64,000 bases of DNA from Phymatolithon calcareum (lineage: Eukaryota > Rhodophyta > Florideophyceae > Hapalidiales). Shown here piece by piece: positions 44,341-54,835 of this stretch (position 1 is the stretch's first letter; each line of letters starts with the position of its first letter). A program made the position numbers and the translations under genes. The stretch spans positions 1,860,001 to 1,924,000 of the forward strand of contig OZ345361.1 of assembly GCA_977006965.1 (NCBI GenBank). Reading direction: 5' to 3'. The notes under the pieces were generated by a model. That model was not told the DNA's origin. It saw nothing but the letters and a program-made list of their open reading frames with translations, and searched no databases.

Positions 44341-46518
44341 ACTCGAAATCTAACTCGTTACAAGCATTTAGCTCGCTTGCAGCATATACCTTTTAAATTG
44401 GCAAAATTACTAATTAGAAATTTGCTGGGGACGTAGTTGGCGCTCTGGAGGAACTGTGAGATATTCATTGGAACGGTTACGTTCTAGGCCAGAAAATATT
44501 TCTGGACATGAGATCGGATCTGTACAGCGGCTTTTTGCCAACATCACACGACTGTAGACGTGACGAGCGGTGATAAATCGTCTGTTCTCTTCGAAAGTCT
44601 AATAGAACCGCCGTTCTGTCAGCACATGCTTTTTCCGGCCACGATTGGACTTCTAGGCGACCGTGGTAAGTGGAAGCCCATTGAATGTGATGTTGACACA
44701 AATAATGTTATGAATCGTCCATTTCTCTGCGCCATAAGTCTTTTTTTTTGAATAGGGCTTGTCTTGGAGAGAAATGATTCGGCGTAGCGAAAACGACATT
44801 TTCCGTAGGATGACCATTTCGATGATAAGCCATGCGCGGAAGTGTGGCCGTGGGGTCCGGTAAGACCAAGAGTCTCGTCGAAGCTGGTTGTACTGGATTT
44901 GACTCTAAGACGGAGCGAAGTGATATCGTACAAAGTACAACGGATGGGCGCGGGGGTGGCGATTGCATACTGTAAATTTTGAAAAGTGCAGTAGCTGGGC
45001 ACTTCATCGACGATAGCTGCAATAGGTGTGACGATTGCGAAGAGGTATTGAACGATATACTAAAGCTCTCCTTCCAATCAGAGTTCCTCGAAAACTGGAT
45101 TGTGTACTTTCATGTTTCGTTTAAAATTCAACAAACTAAACGTATAATACTGTGCAACCGGGCGAATTTACGAATAAGATTTAGTCAAAAGAATTTTGAT
45201 CCTTTTCACAAGGCCGTAAAGTACTGGGCAATATTCTGCTTGCTAGAGTTATAGCCAATGAGGTGCGGGAGAAGGACTCTCTTGATATTTGAGGCATGAG
45301 CAAATAACTAGAGTCACAAAGATTATATCTTTGTGTTATATTATCTGCATAATTCAAAGCGATGTTTGTAACTTTTGTTACTGTAACCGTTCTATATGAA
45401 AAAAATTTGCATAGGAATATTATATAATGTTGCATTTGTATTGGATATTTTTCAAATGCTATGGCATCCCTCTCTAAGTCGAATCTGACCATTTCTCCCG
45501 CTACGTCTCGCGGAACCGAAATGATTGGGATCATCCGTTAACCGAGCCCACAAACCATCGCGGGAGACGCTAAGAGTTCTCTAGAACAAAAATGAGAACA
45601 TAGCGTCTAAATGAGTGAATGTCAATCCCTATCAAAGTCGATCAATTGACAACGGAATAAGCCTAAAAATGAGCTATTCAAATGATGCTCTGCAGCAGCA
45701 TCACTTATGGCCAGAAGTGCGGACTCACGTGCTTCATCAACATTACTGCAAATAAATTCGTGACGAGCTGCACATTTCAATTCGTGTACTGTATACTTAC
45801 TCGAGAGATCCGCGAACACCTTCAATCCAAAGGCAGCTTTTCCTACTGATCCAACCTTCGGTCCGGGAAGCTGATAGTGCTTAAGCGACGGGCTCATCGT
45901 AGTGCGCATGTGATGTGTAAACATATCGACGGTCCGAAAGACGAACTGGTTGAAGACATCAACAATAGGAATCGAAATACGTTCCAAAATAACATGTTTG
46001 GCCAGTTTGATCGCTTTATCACGCAAATCTTTGATCTCGGAAGGTGTTGTATCCAGCTTTTCTGTCCCTAGATTTATGTCACAGTGTAAAATTTATCGTT
46101 CTTTTATACACCTGCTCATCTCCGTAGACAACTCCACATGCACGCTCAGGGATTCTATCTTCGCCTGGTTTTACCACAGCACGCAAGATCAATTCGCCCA
46201 GTGCCAGTTGAAATGAGAAGATCTGGCATCGCGGCAGTATCCATAGAAGCCACTTTCACGTTTAATTCTTGAGCTCGGACGTTCGCTATAGGAGGGTACG
46301 TTAGGACTGTTGCACGTTGCTCTGAAACGAAAACTGAGTCAAGAATAGGCTTTACGAGAGCATTTTACGGCCGGGGATGGAGTACGACGGACAGAGTCAT
46401 GTTTGACGGCTTCAAGAAGCTTGAAGACGTTGATAGCCGGAATCGTCCTAGCGTCTTAGAGTCATCAAACCAACTCAAATTAACTGCTTCGAAGAACTCC
46501 ACCATGAAATTTTGGACT
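44341..46518. other. Decayed coding sequence, unrecognised
   Basis: Minus-strand coding-like pieces occur at 45022-44619, 45534-45390 (IPIISVPRDVAGEMVRFDLE) and 46330-45622. The last gives ALGELILRAVVKPGEDRIPE then, if a GTGTAT...GGGACAG intron near 46070-46115 is removed, KLDTTPSEIKDLRDKAIKL and on to a stop at 45622. A frame change near 46210 breaks it. It might be a multi-exon pseudogene or element-derived; I cannot assign a family. Confidence 0.35.
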
Positions 46519-48075
46519 TAAATTAAAGGATAATACCAGAAAACACAATCCCAGATGAAGAAGAATTTCATCAACATCCAATCCACAATAGCAATTTCTG
46601 AGCACAACTCGTGGTTTGGGTGTTGTACGTCGCGTAGAATTCTGTAATTGTGCACAAAACACGTCGGGGAGCTACAATGCTTCATAAACAAGTTCGTCCC
46701 ACGACGAAGGTTTGGGCTCCAAACAGTCGCGCCTGTGACGTCCGGCAACGTAATAGAACTCCATGGCGCGGCACGGGCCAATTATTGGGCGAAACGAAGG
46801 TTTCTTAGGATTGTGCTGCTTTCACTTAACTTCACAACTAGTTTAATCCAGTCAAAAGGCAACTACCAGCAATAGGACACGATCTTAGATCAGCTGTGAT
46901 GGTGAAAGAAGTTCGACTTACTGTGCAATCGATCGGATTTTGGAAAGCGCGTGATGAGAGCATCAAAGAGTCTTAAAATGTTAACTATGTACTTGTGGCG
47001 GAGAAGCGGGACGTCAAATAACACGGGTTGCGGGATAAATAGGTCTGAATCCATAAATATTCGACGTTCAACAACCGCTTATCGGTACAAGTGCTCTTAT
47101 GCAAAATTGCCGCTCAGCAGTGGGAAGCTGAAGAAGTGATGTCGGTTTTCAAACTGGTGGTGCCCCGGTGCGTGACTTCGAAATATCGAAAAATCGTTTA
47201 TTATCTGGAATCATCCAACGAATCTCGAATTTAAACAGAGTTTCTTAAGCATCTGGTCTCGGTATCTTCATTTCTCAAGCTAAAAACGCAATAATGTGCC
47301 TAAATGGATGTCAGAGTCCATTTCTTTGCTATTACATGGGTCAGAGAGCTCCCTGAATCTAAATTTAGGCACAGATGGCAAAGGACAAGTTTCGATTGGT
47401 CCGACAAAAAATGGGCATATCCCATGACCGCATGTGAGATTTCGACCACCCGAAGATTCTTGGACGATATTGCACCTGGTAAGTGCTGGAATCAATGGTG
47501 TAGTTGGAAGTTATCAAGAGAAGATCTCTAAGTATGATGAACGCTAGGATGATTTAGAATCTATTCAACATTTAGTTGCAGAGTTTGAACAATAGTTCAA
47601 CCGTTAATTCAATTATAACTAGACTGGTGAAGCTCATCAAGTTAGTCTGTGCAAAACAGACAAAACCGCGTACAAGTAAGCTTTCTTTTGTTTTTTCGTT
47701 CTGACTATTCCAGCATACGGGACAAAGCTTGGCTGCTGCGGTGTGACCATGAGATCAACAGGAGGCTAACAGCAAACTTTTCAACGCATTTTTATAGTTA
47801 AGGGGCAAGAGACCGAAAAATGTTTAATTTAAAGAGCAGATTTTTAGCGCAATTTCGAGTGACTTGGCGGTAGTGTCTATTGTACGGGCGTCCTGAATTG
47901 AGACAACTCTCCAAATCTCATTAAAGTAAACAAAAATTGTACGGAACACCTTTTGCCGCCATATAAAGTAAGGCCGCTCTTTCTTCTGATCTCGGAGCTG
48001 GAATATTCCCCAATATGAGGAGTTTTACAAACTCAGGGACAAAGATTCAATCATCCACCTGAAGAAATCTGTGTC
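46519..48075. other. No recognised feature
   Basis: Short ORFs on both strands only; the minus frame 46781-46518 is coding-like in composition (LRDVQHPNHELCSEIAIVDW) but lacks a known motif. Confidence 0.5.
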
Positions 48076-48096
48076 TTGATTGCACAGAGAAAAGAT

Positions 48097-48400
48097 ACTC
48101 GCCGACTATTCGGTGCCACCGTTCACGCCAAAGCACCTGCAGTCACAAGTCTAGCAGAGTGTTCCCGACTTTATGGCTCTCTAGCAAAGTCGAAAAAGCT
48201 GAATGGGACAGTTCTGCAGATTCTTTTTGAAAAACTTAACGGTCGTTCAAGTACTTCATTGCGTATCAAGTGGATTTTAGTGCAAAATACAGAGCTCAAA
48301 AATAAGGTAAAATCTATCAATATATACAACGTTAAGCCAGGGAGTGCTGTCGCAAACGGTCAATCCGCACACCGAACCGAACCAAGTCTCCGTCCGCAAG
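48097..48400 (+). repeat. Relic coding repeat, inverted partner at 52090-52430
   Basis: Plus-strand translation LFGATVHAKAPAVTSLAECS matches minus-strand GTSVHRKETSVTGLAECSRQ from 52430 downward, and the agreement continues through a GTV..L.E segment and (K/R)VNLFNVK / SINIYNVK. Both are diverged copies of one protein-coding repeat in opposite orientation 4 kb apart. Family unknown. Confidence 0.6.
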
Positions 48401-49421
48401 AAGATTCAATCGCTCACTTTATATCCGATTCTGCTTGCAGTACAAACCCGGACAGATCCCTTGAGGGTGTCGATCGTTTCTCGCCACGTGCTACTATTCA
48501 AGACAATCTTCGTGCAGTTCCAGCGCCTCCTGTAACCATAAAACCTCTCGTCGCTCTGTTCCCGTCTCCCTGCAATATGCATTACAAGGATCTTGTGACC
48601 AGGAATCGCAAGAGCCGCTGATCTTATTCCCCCTGATCGCACTCCTGGTTCTGTCGCTCATAATGTCGAATGGTTCTAGCGCCAGGTTATTTCCCCTATT
48701 TTAGGAAATGTTCCGCTCCGGTTCTGGTCAGTGCGTACACCGTAAGGAGAAACAATTAGCGAAAATGGTGGGCTTGGATCTCGCACCCCATATGTCTGCT
48801 TCATGGTCAGGTTTCCTCAAGCGGACTTGAGAAAAATTGCGGCGATGACTTCGGTATACTTGCGGCAAGAGAGCATGAACCTGCAGAACAAGGTGCGCAC
48901 ACAAGATTGGTCATTCCGTGTCAATAGCTCTCTGTTAGCAATATGCGTTTTTGATAGCTAGTTGCTATACTCCGGAGCTCAGCCGGAGAGAATGAAGAAA
49001 ATGACGCAGCGCGCGTTTTACGAAGAGCTGGCAACACAGTTGATCAACAACTCACACGACTCGTAGTACGCCCAACGCCGCTCCGCCACTCCAGAGCATA
49101 CATTCATATCTGGTAGCGGTGTTGGTACTCATCTAATTGGAACAAAAAGAAGAGGAAAGACTGCGGATGAGGTACTCACCCCTTATCCTTTGCAGAACAG
49201 ATGCAATGTTTGCAAGCGTATGAAGACAAGGCTGGTTTGCTCTTAGTGCACAAGGCTTGATGGTGCTCGGGTTTAAATTTGTGGTACATCTACGAATAAG
49301 AACTGCTCTGCGCGACACGTACAGATGCTCCATGAGCTTGATCTGTTTGACGATATTGAGAGCGAATAAAGTTATATTGTTAAAGCTAAAACATTTGCTA
49401 TTGAATTGAGAAATATGCTGT

Positions 49422-49493
49422 CCTCAATTGAGGAAAAAATGCCATACAATAGACACTAGTGTCTATTTACTGAAATTTTCCCTCAATTGAGGG
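49422..49493. repeat. Nested palindromic junction 1
   Basis: CCTCAATTGAGG (49422-49433), AATAGACACTAGTGTCTATT (49448-49467) and CCCTCAATTGAGGG (49480-49493) are each perfect palindromes, and the three together form one larger imperfect palindrome about the central CTAG. Confidence 0.9.
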
Positions 49494-49611
49494 TATGAGA
49501 TTCATATAATTTTTTGCAAACGAGATGTCTCCAATATCAGGCTCGTCGACAGCGTTAAGCTTTTGGATAGCAGCAGCGCGCTTCGTGGAACAGTCTCAAC
49601 GAAATGAATGT

Positions 49612-49900
49612 GACAAAGGCATGTTTCGCCACCATAAAGCTTGCCACATGATGAACGTATGGCAGTCTTTTTCCTCACTTTGCCAACTTTGCGGTTGATT
49701 TGCGCGGCAAAGTAGTCGTTATGGCATTCGAATTCTACCTTTTCTTCTCGATGGGAATGAAGTGGGTTCGAACACCGCTCGCGAACGCAAATCTACGATC
49801 TGAAATGACTGAATGTTGATGAGTAGTACTGGAGTTGAATGCGGTATCGATGAATTGCTGGATCAGTACTTCATGTTGTCTTTGCTGCATCATGTGATGC
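49612..49900 (-). pseudogene. Relic protein, copy 1 of the palindrome-flanked unit
   Basis: Minus-strand translation runs FAFASGVRTHFIPIEKK and then, after a frame change, ECHNDYFAAQINRKVGKVRK. The same protein, equally decayed, is read at 51097-50750 (FAFGSGVRTLLTPMKKKW). Lys/Arg-rich with a few Cys and His; family not recognised. Confidence 0.5.
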
Positions 49901-49959
49901 TGACACTCTGGATGAGCTTCAAAGATTAGAAACGAGTTATCAACCAAGAAAATTGAAGG

Positions 49960-50330
49960 AACAAATGTGTGCACACGAAACGACCATTGGGACAGTGGGT
50001 TCGTCGTTCGACGCCGAAATATTCTCGGCGGTCTGAGCTTTTGAGGAGATAGAACACTTGCGAATACCATGCGTACACCACATTCGCCGGTTAGCAGACA
50101 GAAGGAACTCCCTCGATGCGCTGACCGGGCAACGATGGATGTATGGGGAGATGGCAAGCTGTCGTATACTATGGAAAGGCTGATTGATGATATGATCACG
50201 TGTGAAGCAATTTGGATCCCAAGCCACTGCGTGCTCCCTTTCAACGAAAAAGCGGACGACCTTGCTCGAAAAGGCATTACGGTGTCAAGTCTGGTGACGC
50301 ATCTAAATATACCCTTAACCATAGAATCTG
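49960..50330 (+). pseudogene. RNase H relic of a retrotransposon
   Basis: Plus-strand pieces match the RNase H1 fold of retroelements: SSFDAEIFSAV (catalytic Glu block) near 49996-50030 followed by an in-frame TGA, then SLDALTGQ, and IWIPSHCVLPFNEKADDLAR (Trp-x-Pro-x-His...NEKAD, the C-terminal catalytic block) near 50210-50270. Frames change between blocks. It interrupts the minus-strand relic of this unit, so it is probably a nested insertion. Confidence 0.65.
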
Positions 50331-50654
50331 CGCGGTCGATTGTCAATCGGCATCAGTCGACAAAGCTTAGAAGCTTAGTAGTAACAGTTTTTATCCCCAG
50401 AGCGCAATATAAGCCACAGGCTGGCTGAAACTACTCTCAATCAACTTGGCGCACTAGTAGTCTTTTTCTTGCGGCAGAGCACGTCTGATTCTTAAGAGTA
50501 CATAGCACTTTTTCGTTCCTAGCTCAGAACGATGTGATTATCAGATAGTAGTTTCGATACTCCTCGCACAGAATACAAGCCCGTCTTTAGGACTCTGGCG
50601 TGACCGAGCTGCTTCGCCTTTGTTTTATAGATTTTTTCGAGATTTTAAATCGCC

Positions 50655-50722
50655 CCTCAATTGAGGTGGTTAGTAAACTAGACCCTAGTGTCTATGTGCC
50701 GGGATTTTTCCCTCAATTGAGG
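50655..50722. repeat. Nested palindromic junction 2
   Basis: Same architecture as junction 1: CCTCAATTGAGG (50655-50666), TAGACCCTAGTGTCTA (50679-50694, one mismatched pair), CCTCAATTGAGG (50711-50722). Flanks on both sides resemble those of junction 1 (for example ATCAGGCTCGTC on the right). Confidence 0.9.
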
Positions 50723-50749
50723 AATGAAAATCATTTGATTTTTGGAAAC

Positions 50750-51097
50750 GAAAGCTACTCACTATCAGGCTCGTCAATAGCGTCAAGTTCATGAATGTCT
50801 TCAACGTGCTTAGCGAAACAGTTCCTGTCAGTGGAAGCGCCACAAATATATAGTGAGGCACTTTCCGTCTATTGCAGTATGAGCGCAAGAGGGTCTCGTC
50901 TTGAATTTCCCAACTATGCAGCTGTTTTGAACAGCACAAGTAGTCACAATGATATCCTCAGTTCTCCATTTCTTTTTCATGGGAGTTAAGAGGGTTCTAA
51001 CACCGCTCCCGAATGCAAATGTACGTTCTTTTGCGACTAAACGTCGACGAGTAATGCGCCTGGCAAATGTGTTATCGATGAGTTGCTCGAACAGCAC
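50750..51097 (-). pseudogene. Relic protein, copy 2 of the palindrome-flanked unit
   Basis: See 49612-49900. Here the frame is broken after SGVRTLLTPMKKKWRTED; the continuation HNDY...VGK-like segment is in another frame. Confidence 0.5.
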
Positions 51098-52089
51098 TTG
51101 ACAGTGCCTTCGCTGAGTCTTCTGCTGCAGACCCTCTGGATGGGCACCAGAGAATAAAAGTCATCTAACAATCACGCAAATTTCCAGAAGAGTTAGATGA
51201 CCCTATGAACTATAGTCGCATTTGTTGAAGATGCAGCATTATCGCACTTCTTCCACTCGGTGAGTGCTGTATTTCTCAACCGTTCTCCGGCTAGTGACCT
51301 CCGTTCCCATGCCAACGGGATATAGACTCTTGGTCGTAAATCAGGTCCGACGGAGGCACAGTGCGCTTTCTGTGGTCAGTTATGGCATCGACAGAATCCT
51401 GACCGAGCGGCCAGCGGTGCTGCGCAGACTACATGTTTCACTTGGTTGCGGACTGAATGAAATTCACTGGAGGTATTCGGCGAATGGCTTACCAGTCTTT
51501 GAAGAAGAACAAGCGGTGAGATAGTTCTTTGGCCTTGTTGTCCTCCAAAATTTCTCCCGGCGCTGGGCTCAACTCTTGCCATGAGGACGAGTATTTCGAA
51601 AACCTCAATCAGCTCTGTCACTGTAGTCTCTTGTTGTCCAATTATTCTCGGCTTAGCGGACGCCCAATCAGCATGATTTTCGCAGGTGAACGTGGGGAAA
51701 CATCTTCATGACGCAATCGTACTTCGTATGAATACCACTACCGTCATTTTCGGATAACAAATCTCCGGTTAGGCTGCGAAGTTTCCAGAACTTAGAGGAA
51801 ACTCAAACCCGATACGGTTCTAGAGCTTGGCGCTCGTACCATGGCTCCCCGTAAGCGACAGTATTCGGCTCGTGGTCAGGTGAGACGACATCAAGTTCGT
51901 TTTGCGATGTTCGGTCCCAAGAGCCCTTCAAGACGTAGGTGAGAGAGCCCAGAAGAGGGCTTTAGAGCTGCTTAAGGTTTTATCGAAGCTTTTGCGTCCT
52001 TCTGAAGAGCTTATAATTGCGACTATGGACAATAAACTGGCGTTTCGCGGTGAAGATGGGCGAAGATAAGCACTGTAAGCAGTCCTGGG

Positions 52090-52430
52090 TTAGTATTGCG
52101 CTTTGCCGGTGTTGGCTTGGTTCAAGATGGTGAGCTTCTGCAATGCCATCGTCAGTGTCCCCTATCTTGACGTTGAACAGGTTGACTCTCTTAAAGTTAG
52201 TCTTCTTCGGAGAATGCCAAACTATGACACATTTTACGCGAAGTGATAACCTCGCGCGACCATTGAGTTTTCCTCGAGTACCTCCTGAACCGTACCACTT
52301 ACACTTTTGCAGTTGGAAAAGGCTCCATGTTGTCTGGAGCACTCTGCGAGACCGGTCACCGATGTTTCCTTTCTGTGTACGGATGTACCGACCATGCGGG
52401 GCCAGACGTTTTCTCGTGGCATGGCAGGTC
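52090..52430 (-). repeat. Relic coding repeat, partner of 48097-48400
   Basis: Minus-strand copy; GLAECSRQHGAF and GTVQEVLEEN align with SLAECSRLYGSL and GTVLQILFEK. A CEEYRNYYL / GEEYRNYYL segment just upstream also recurs near 50550. Confidence 0.6.
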
Positions 52431-52599
52431 TGGTTCTTCTAGGTGATCACTATATTTTCGTTGCTAGAGCCGAACGAAAAGATTTTAAGGTAGTAGTTGC
52501 GGTACTCCTCACCCACTATACAAGTCCGGCTTTCCAGTAATGGCGTTAATGATGCGTTCTGCGTTCGATTTACAAACTTTTTTGAGCTTTTGAATCGGT

Positions 52600-52633
52600 C
52601 CTCAGTTGAGGACGTTCGGCACATAGACACTAG
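52600..52633. repeat. Single (half) palindromic terminus
   Basis: CCTCAGTTGAGG (52600-52611) and ATAGACACTAG (52623-52633) match the left half of junctions 1 and 2; the sequence after CTAG is unrelated. This defines the element end as ...CACTAG. Confidence 0.8.
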
Positions 52634-52665
52634 AACTGTAAAGTAGCAGATTGTTGAACAGGATT

Positions 52666-52691
52666 GCTGTAATTTCGATCGAAATTACAGC
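52666..52691. repeat. 26-bp perfect palindrome
   Basis: GCTGTAATTTCGA followed at once by its reverse complement TCGAAATTACAGC, 32 bp beyond the half terminus. Confidence 0.95.
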
Positions 52692-54538
52692 CAGTCAAAA
52701 ATTCTCGAGAGCACAGAACATATCTACATAAGGGGAAAAGAGTAATTGCAGACGAGTTCCGCATTCTTTAAAGTGAACTAGACTGACTGAATCCCGCCAA
52801 GACTTTCCGCTGAGAAGCCTCAGCTTACTTGTCGATGAAGAAGTCGCTACCATTTCTCCGTACATATTTGCATTTGGGTCCGCTGAAATTGAGCAAGCTG
52901 ACCTTTCTTCGGTATTGGCGCTAGATATAGCTAAGTGCAGTAGATGGGAGGAATTGGAAGGCATGTCATGCCTCGAGAGGATGCCAACGACTGGAGATAA
53001 GAAGAATTCTGATACACACAAGAGCTCGCATTCCTCTCCTTCCCTCCCATGCTGACTTTGAAAGTACTGCTGTTCGAATAAACTGTTCAAGCATAGTAAT
53101 GTATACACTTGACGTGGTCTAGGTTAAGTATAGACCTCATCCACGAAAGTATCCGGTCCGAGAGCTTGCTCCCTGGGTGTCGACGTGGAAGGAGTGGACA
53201 ATAGCCCTTGTCATCTGGTACACAGCTTGGAGAACAAAAAGATTTCAGCGCAAGCTCTCCCGCTAGTATTGTGACAAAATGCCAACGGTACTGAGCTTGG
53301 ACGGACTTCAGCCCGTTCCTGTTGCGGCCAAGGTGTCTCGGATGTTGTAACGACCGATTCCTGGGAGTGACGACCATCAATTCAAAAGAGACGCGGTGGA
53401 AAAAATTCCACTGAGATATCGGCCGGTATGCAGCGGACACCAAACTGTGAGTGATGGAACCGAAGGAGGTATGGGCCTATGATACATCCTAAAGTTATCG
53501 CTGAAAATAGTGGAATGTGGCAAAAGGCATCTAGGAACTGGCTGTATAACTTCTCTGGGACTGATTTTATTGTCATGTTCGGTGTGGAATATTGAAAGAT
53601 CTGGACTGATGCTCAGTTTGACCGTTACTCGCACTTCCTTTGGGACATGATAAGAAATTGTTTCCGCAACCCGCCCGTTGTGCGACAACGGACACGCTGG
53701 CTTGCGTGGGTTGCAATCTCACCTTTTCAAAGATGATCTGATTGTTTTCAGCTGCACCCTAAAGGTAGAAAACCTTGTCGTTTTCCTCCCCACAATTGCC
53801 CGACTTTTCGAAGACATGCTCTAGAACACCATTATGTCCAGAACATCGAGCGAGGACTAGGAAGTCGGGATAATCGGTCTTTCATCGAGAATCACCGGGA
53901 GAACGTTATCCGCGATTTTGCCCCAGGGAAAGCCTGCTTGCCATGTTCTACTGGGAATGCGCTAATTCGAATCATATCTAGACTGACGCCATTTTAGATC
54001 CAGTGGGGAAACAACGCAATGCAGCTGGCTCACTTTGAACAACGTGGCGTTCCTGTGGGTGCCAGACCCACTATTTTCGGACGTTGAGAAACAACCCCTA
54101 GAAATCTAAACGCATGTTTTAGTCGCGCGGCAAAACTCCGCACTGTCGTATATCCAGGTCGCTCTTCGGTGCCCAGTCTCCCGGCAGCGTATATACCCAT
54201 TTTTGATTGGGGAATAACAAAATTAGAAATAAACAAGGCAACCCAGCACGTCAGTGCAAGCAAGATCCCTCGATCTTCTTCCTCCCACCCACGTTCTGCC
54301 CATCATAGAGAAGACCGAGCGAGGAACTAAGAATTGGAGTCGGTAAAGTCAAGCAATCAGGGAAAATGCCGGAACCGTATGGTTCAAGTAGGAAGAGAGA
54401 ATGAAACCCTGAATGTGGTGTGGTAATTTTACTGTAGAAAAAATAGCGGGCGGCAGGGTTGCACGAAAAGGGAAATCGAAGAAAAATACCCATACCTTCG
54501 ACGACCTTGCGCTTTGCTGATTCGTACACGTCCAACAC
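52692..54538. other. Decayed minus-strand coding sequence, unrecognised
   Basis: Successive minus-strand frames (53688-53377, 53443-53087, 53108-52695) look like one protein broken by frame changes (VAETISYHVPKEVRVTVKLS and onward), but I recognise no domain. At 54538-54300 a minus ATG opens MLDVYESAKRKVVE with a plausible 60-70-bp intron ending TTTTTTCTACAG; the product would be only about 41 aa. Confidence 0.35.
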
Positions 54539-54835
54539 ATGGCCCCGTCAAAGGAAAATGAGGGTAGTTGCTGGGTTCGTTACGGACGAGTCACAAGGGC
54601 CATTTCAGGCGCCAATGTGAAGGACGAGGGTAAGAAGTAGGTGGCTGACAGGACGTATTTTTCTCCTCGAACGAACCAGGGTTACCCTGTTTCACTGCAA
54701 AATTGGGATACCGTTTCGAAATCGCGAAGAAAAATTGCCCATGAGCGTGTTTGTCGGAAGGGAAACCCTCCTGAGCTTGTACATGTTGTGGACGAAGTTA
54801 TTTCTCAAAACCGGAACCAGCTAGAATATGCGTGA
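54539..54835 (+). pseudogene. Possible small gene interrupted by TAG
   Basis: ATG at 54539 reads MAPSKENEGSCWVRYGRVTR to a TAG at 54638-54640; the same frame then continues 64 codons (SPRTNQGYPVSLQNWDTV, PPELVHVVDEVISQNRNQ) to TGA at 54833-54835. The tail overlaps the kinase stop on the other strand by about 15 bp. A 22-bp GTAAG...ACAG stretch spans the TAG but removing it would shift the frame. Chance ORF or nonsense-mutated gene. Confidence 0.25.
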
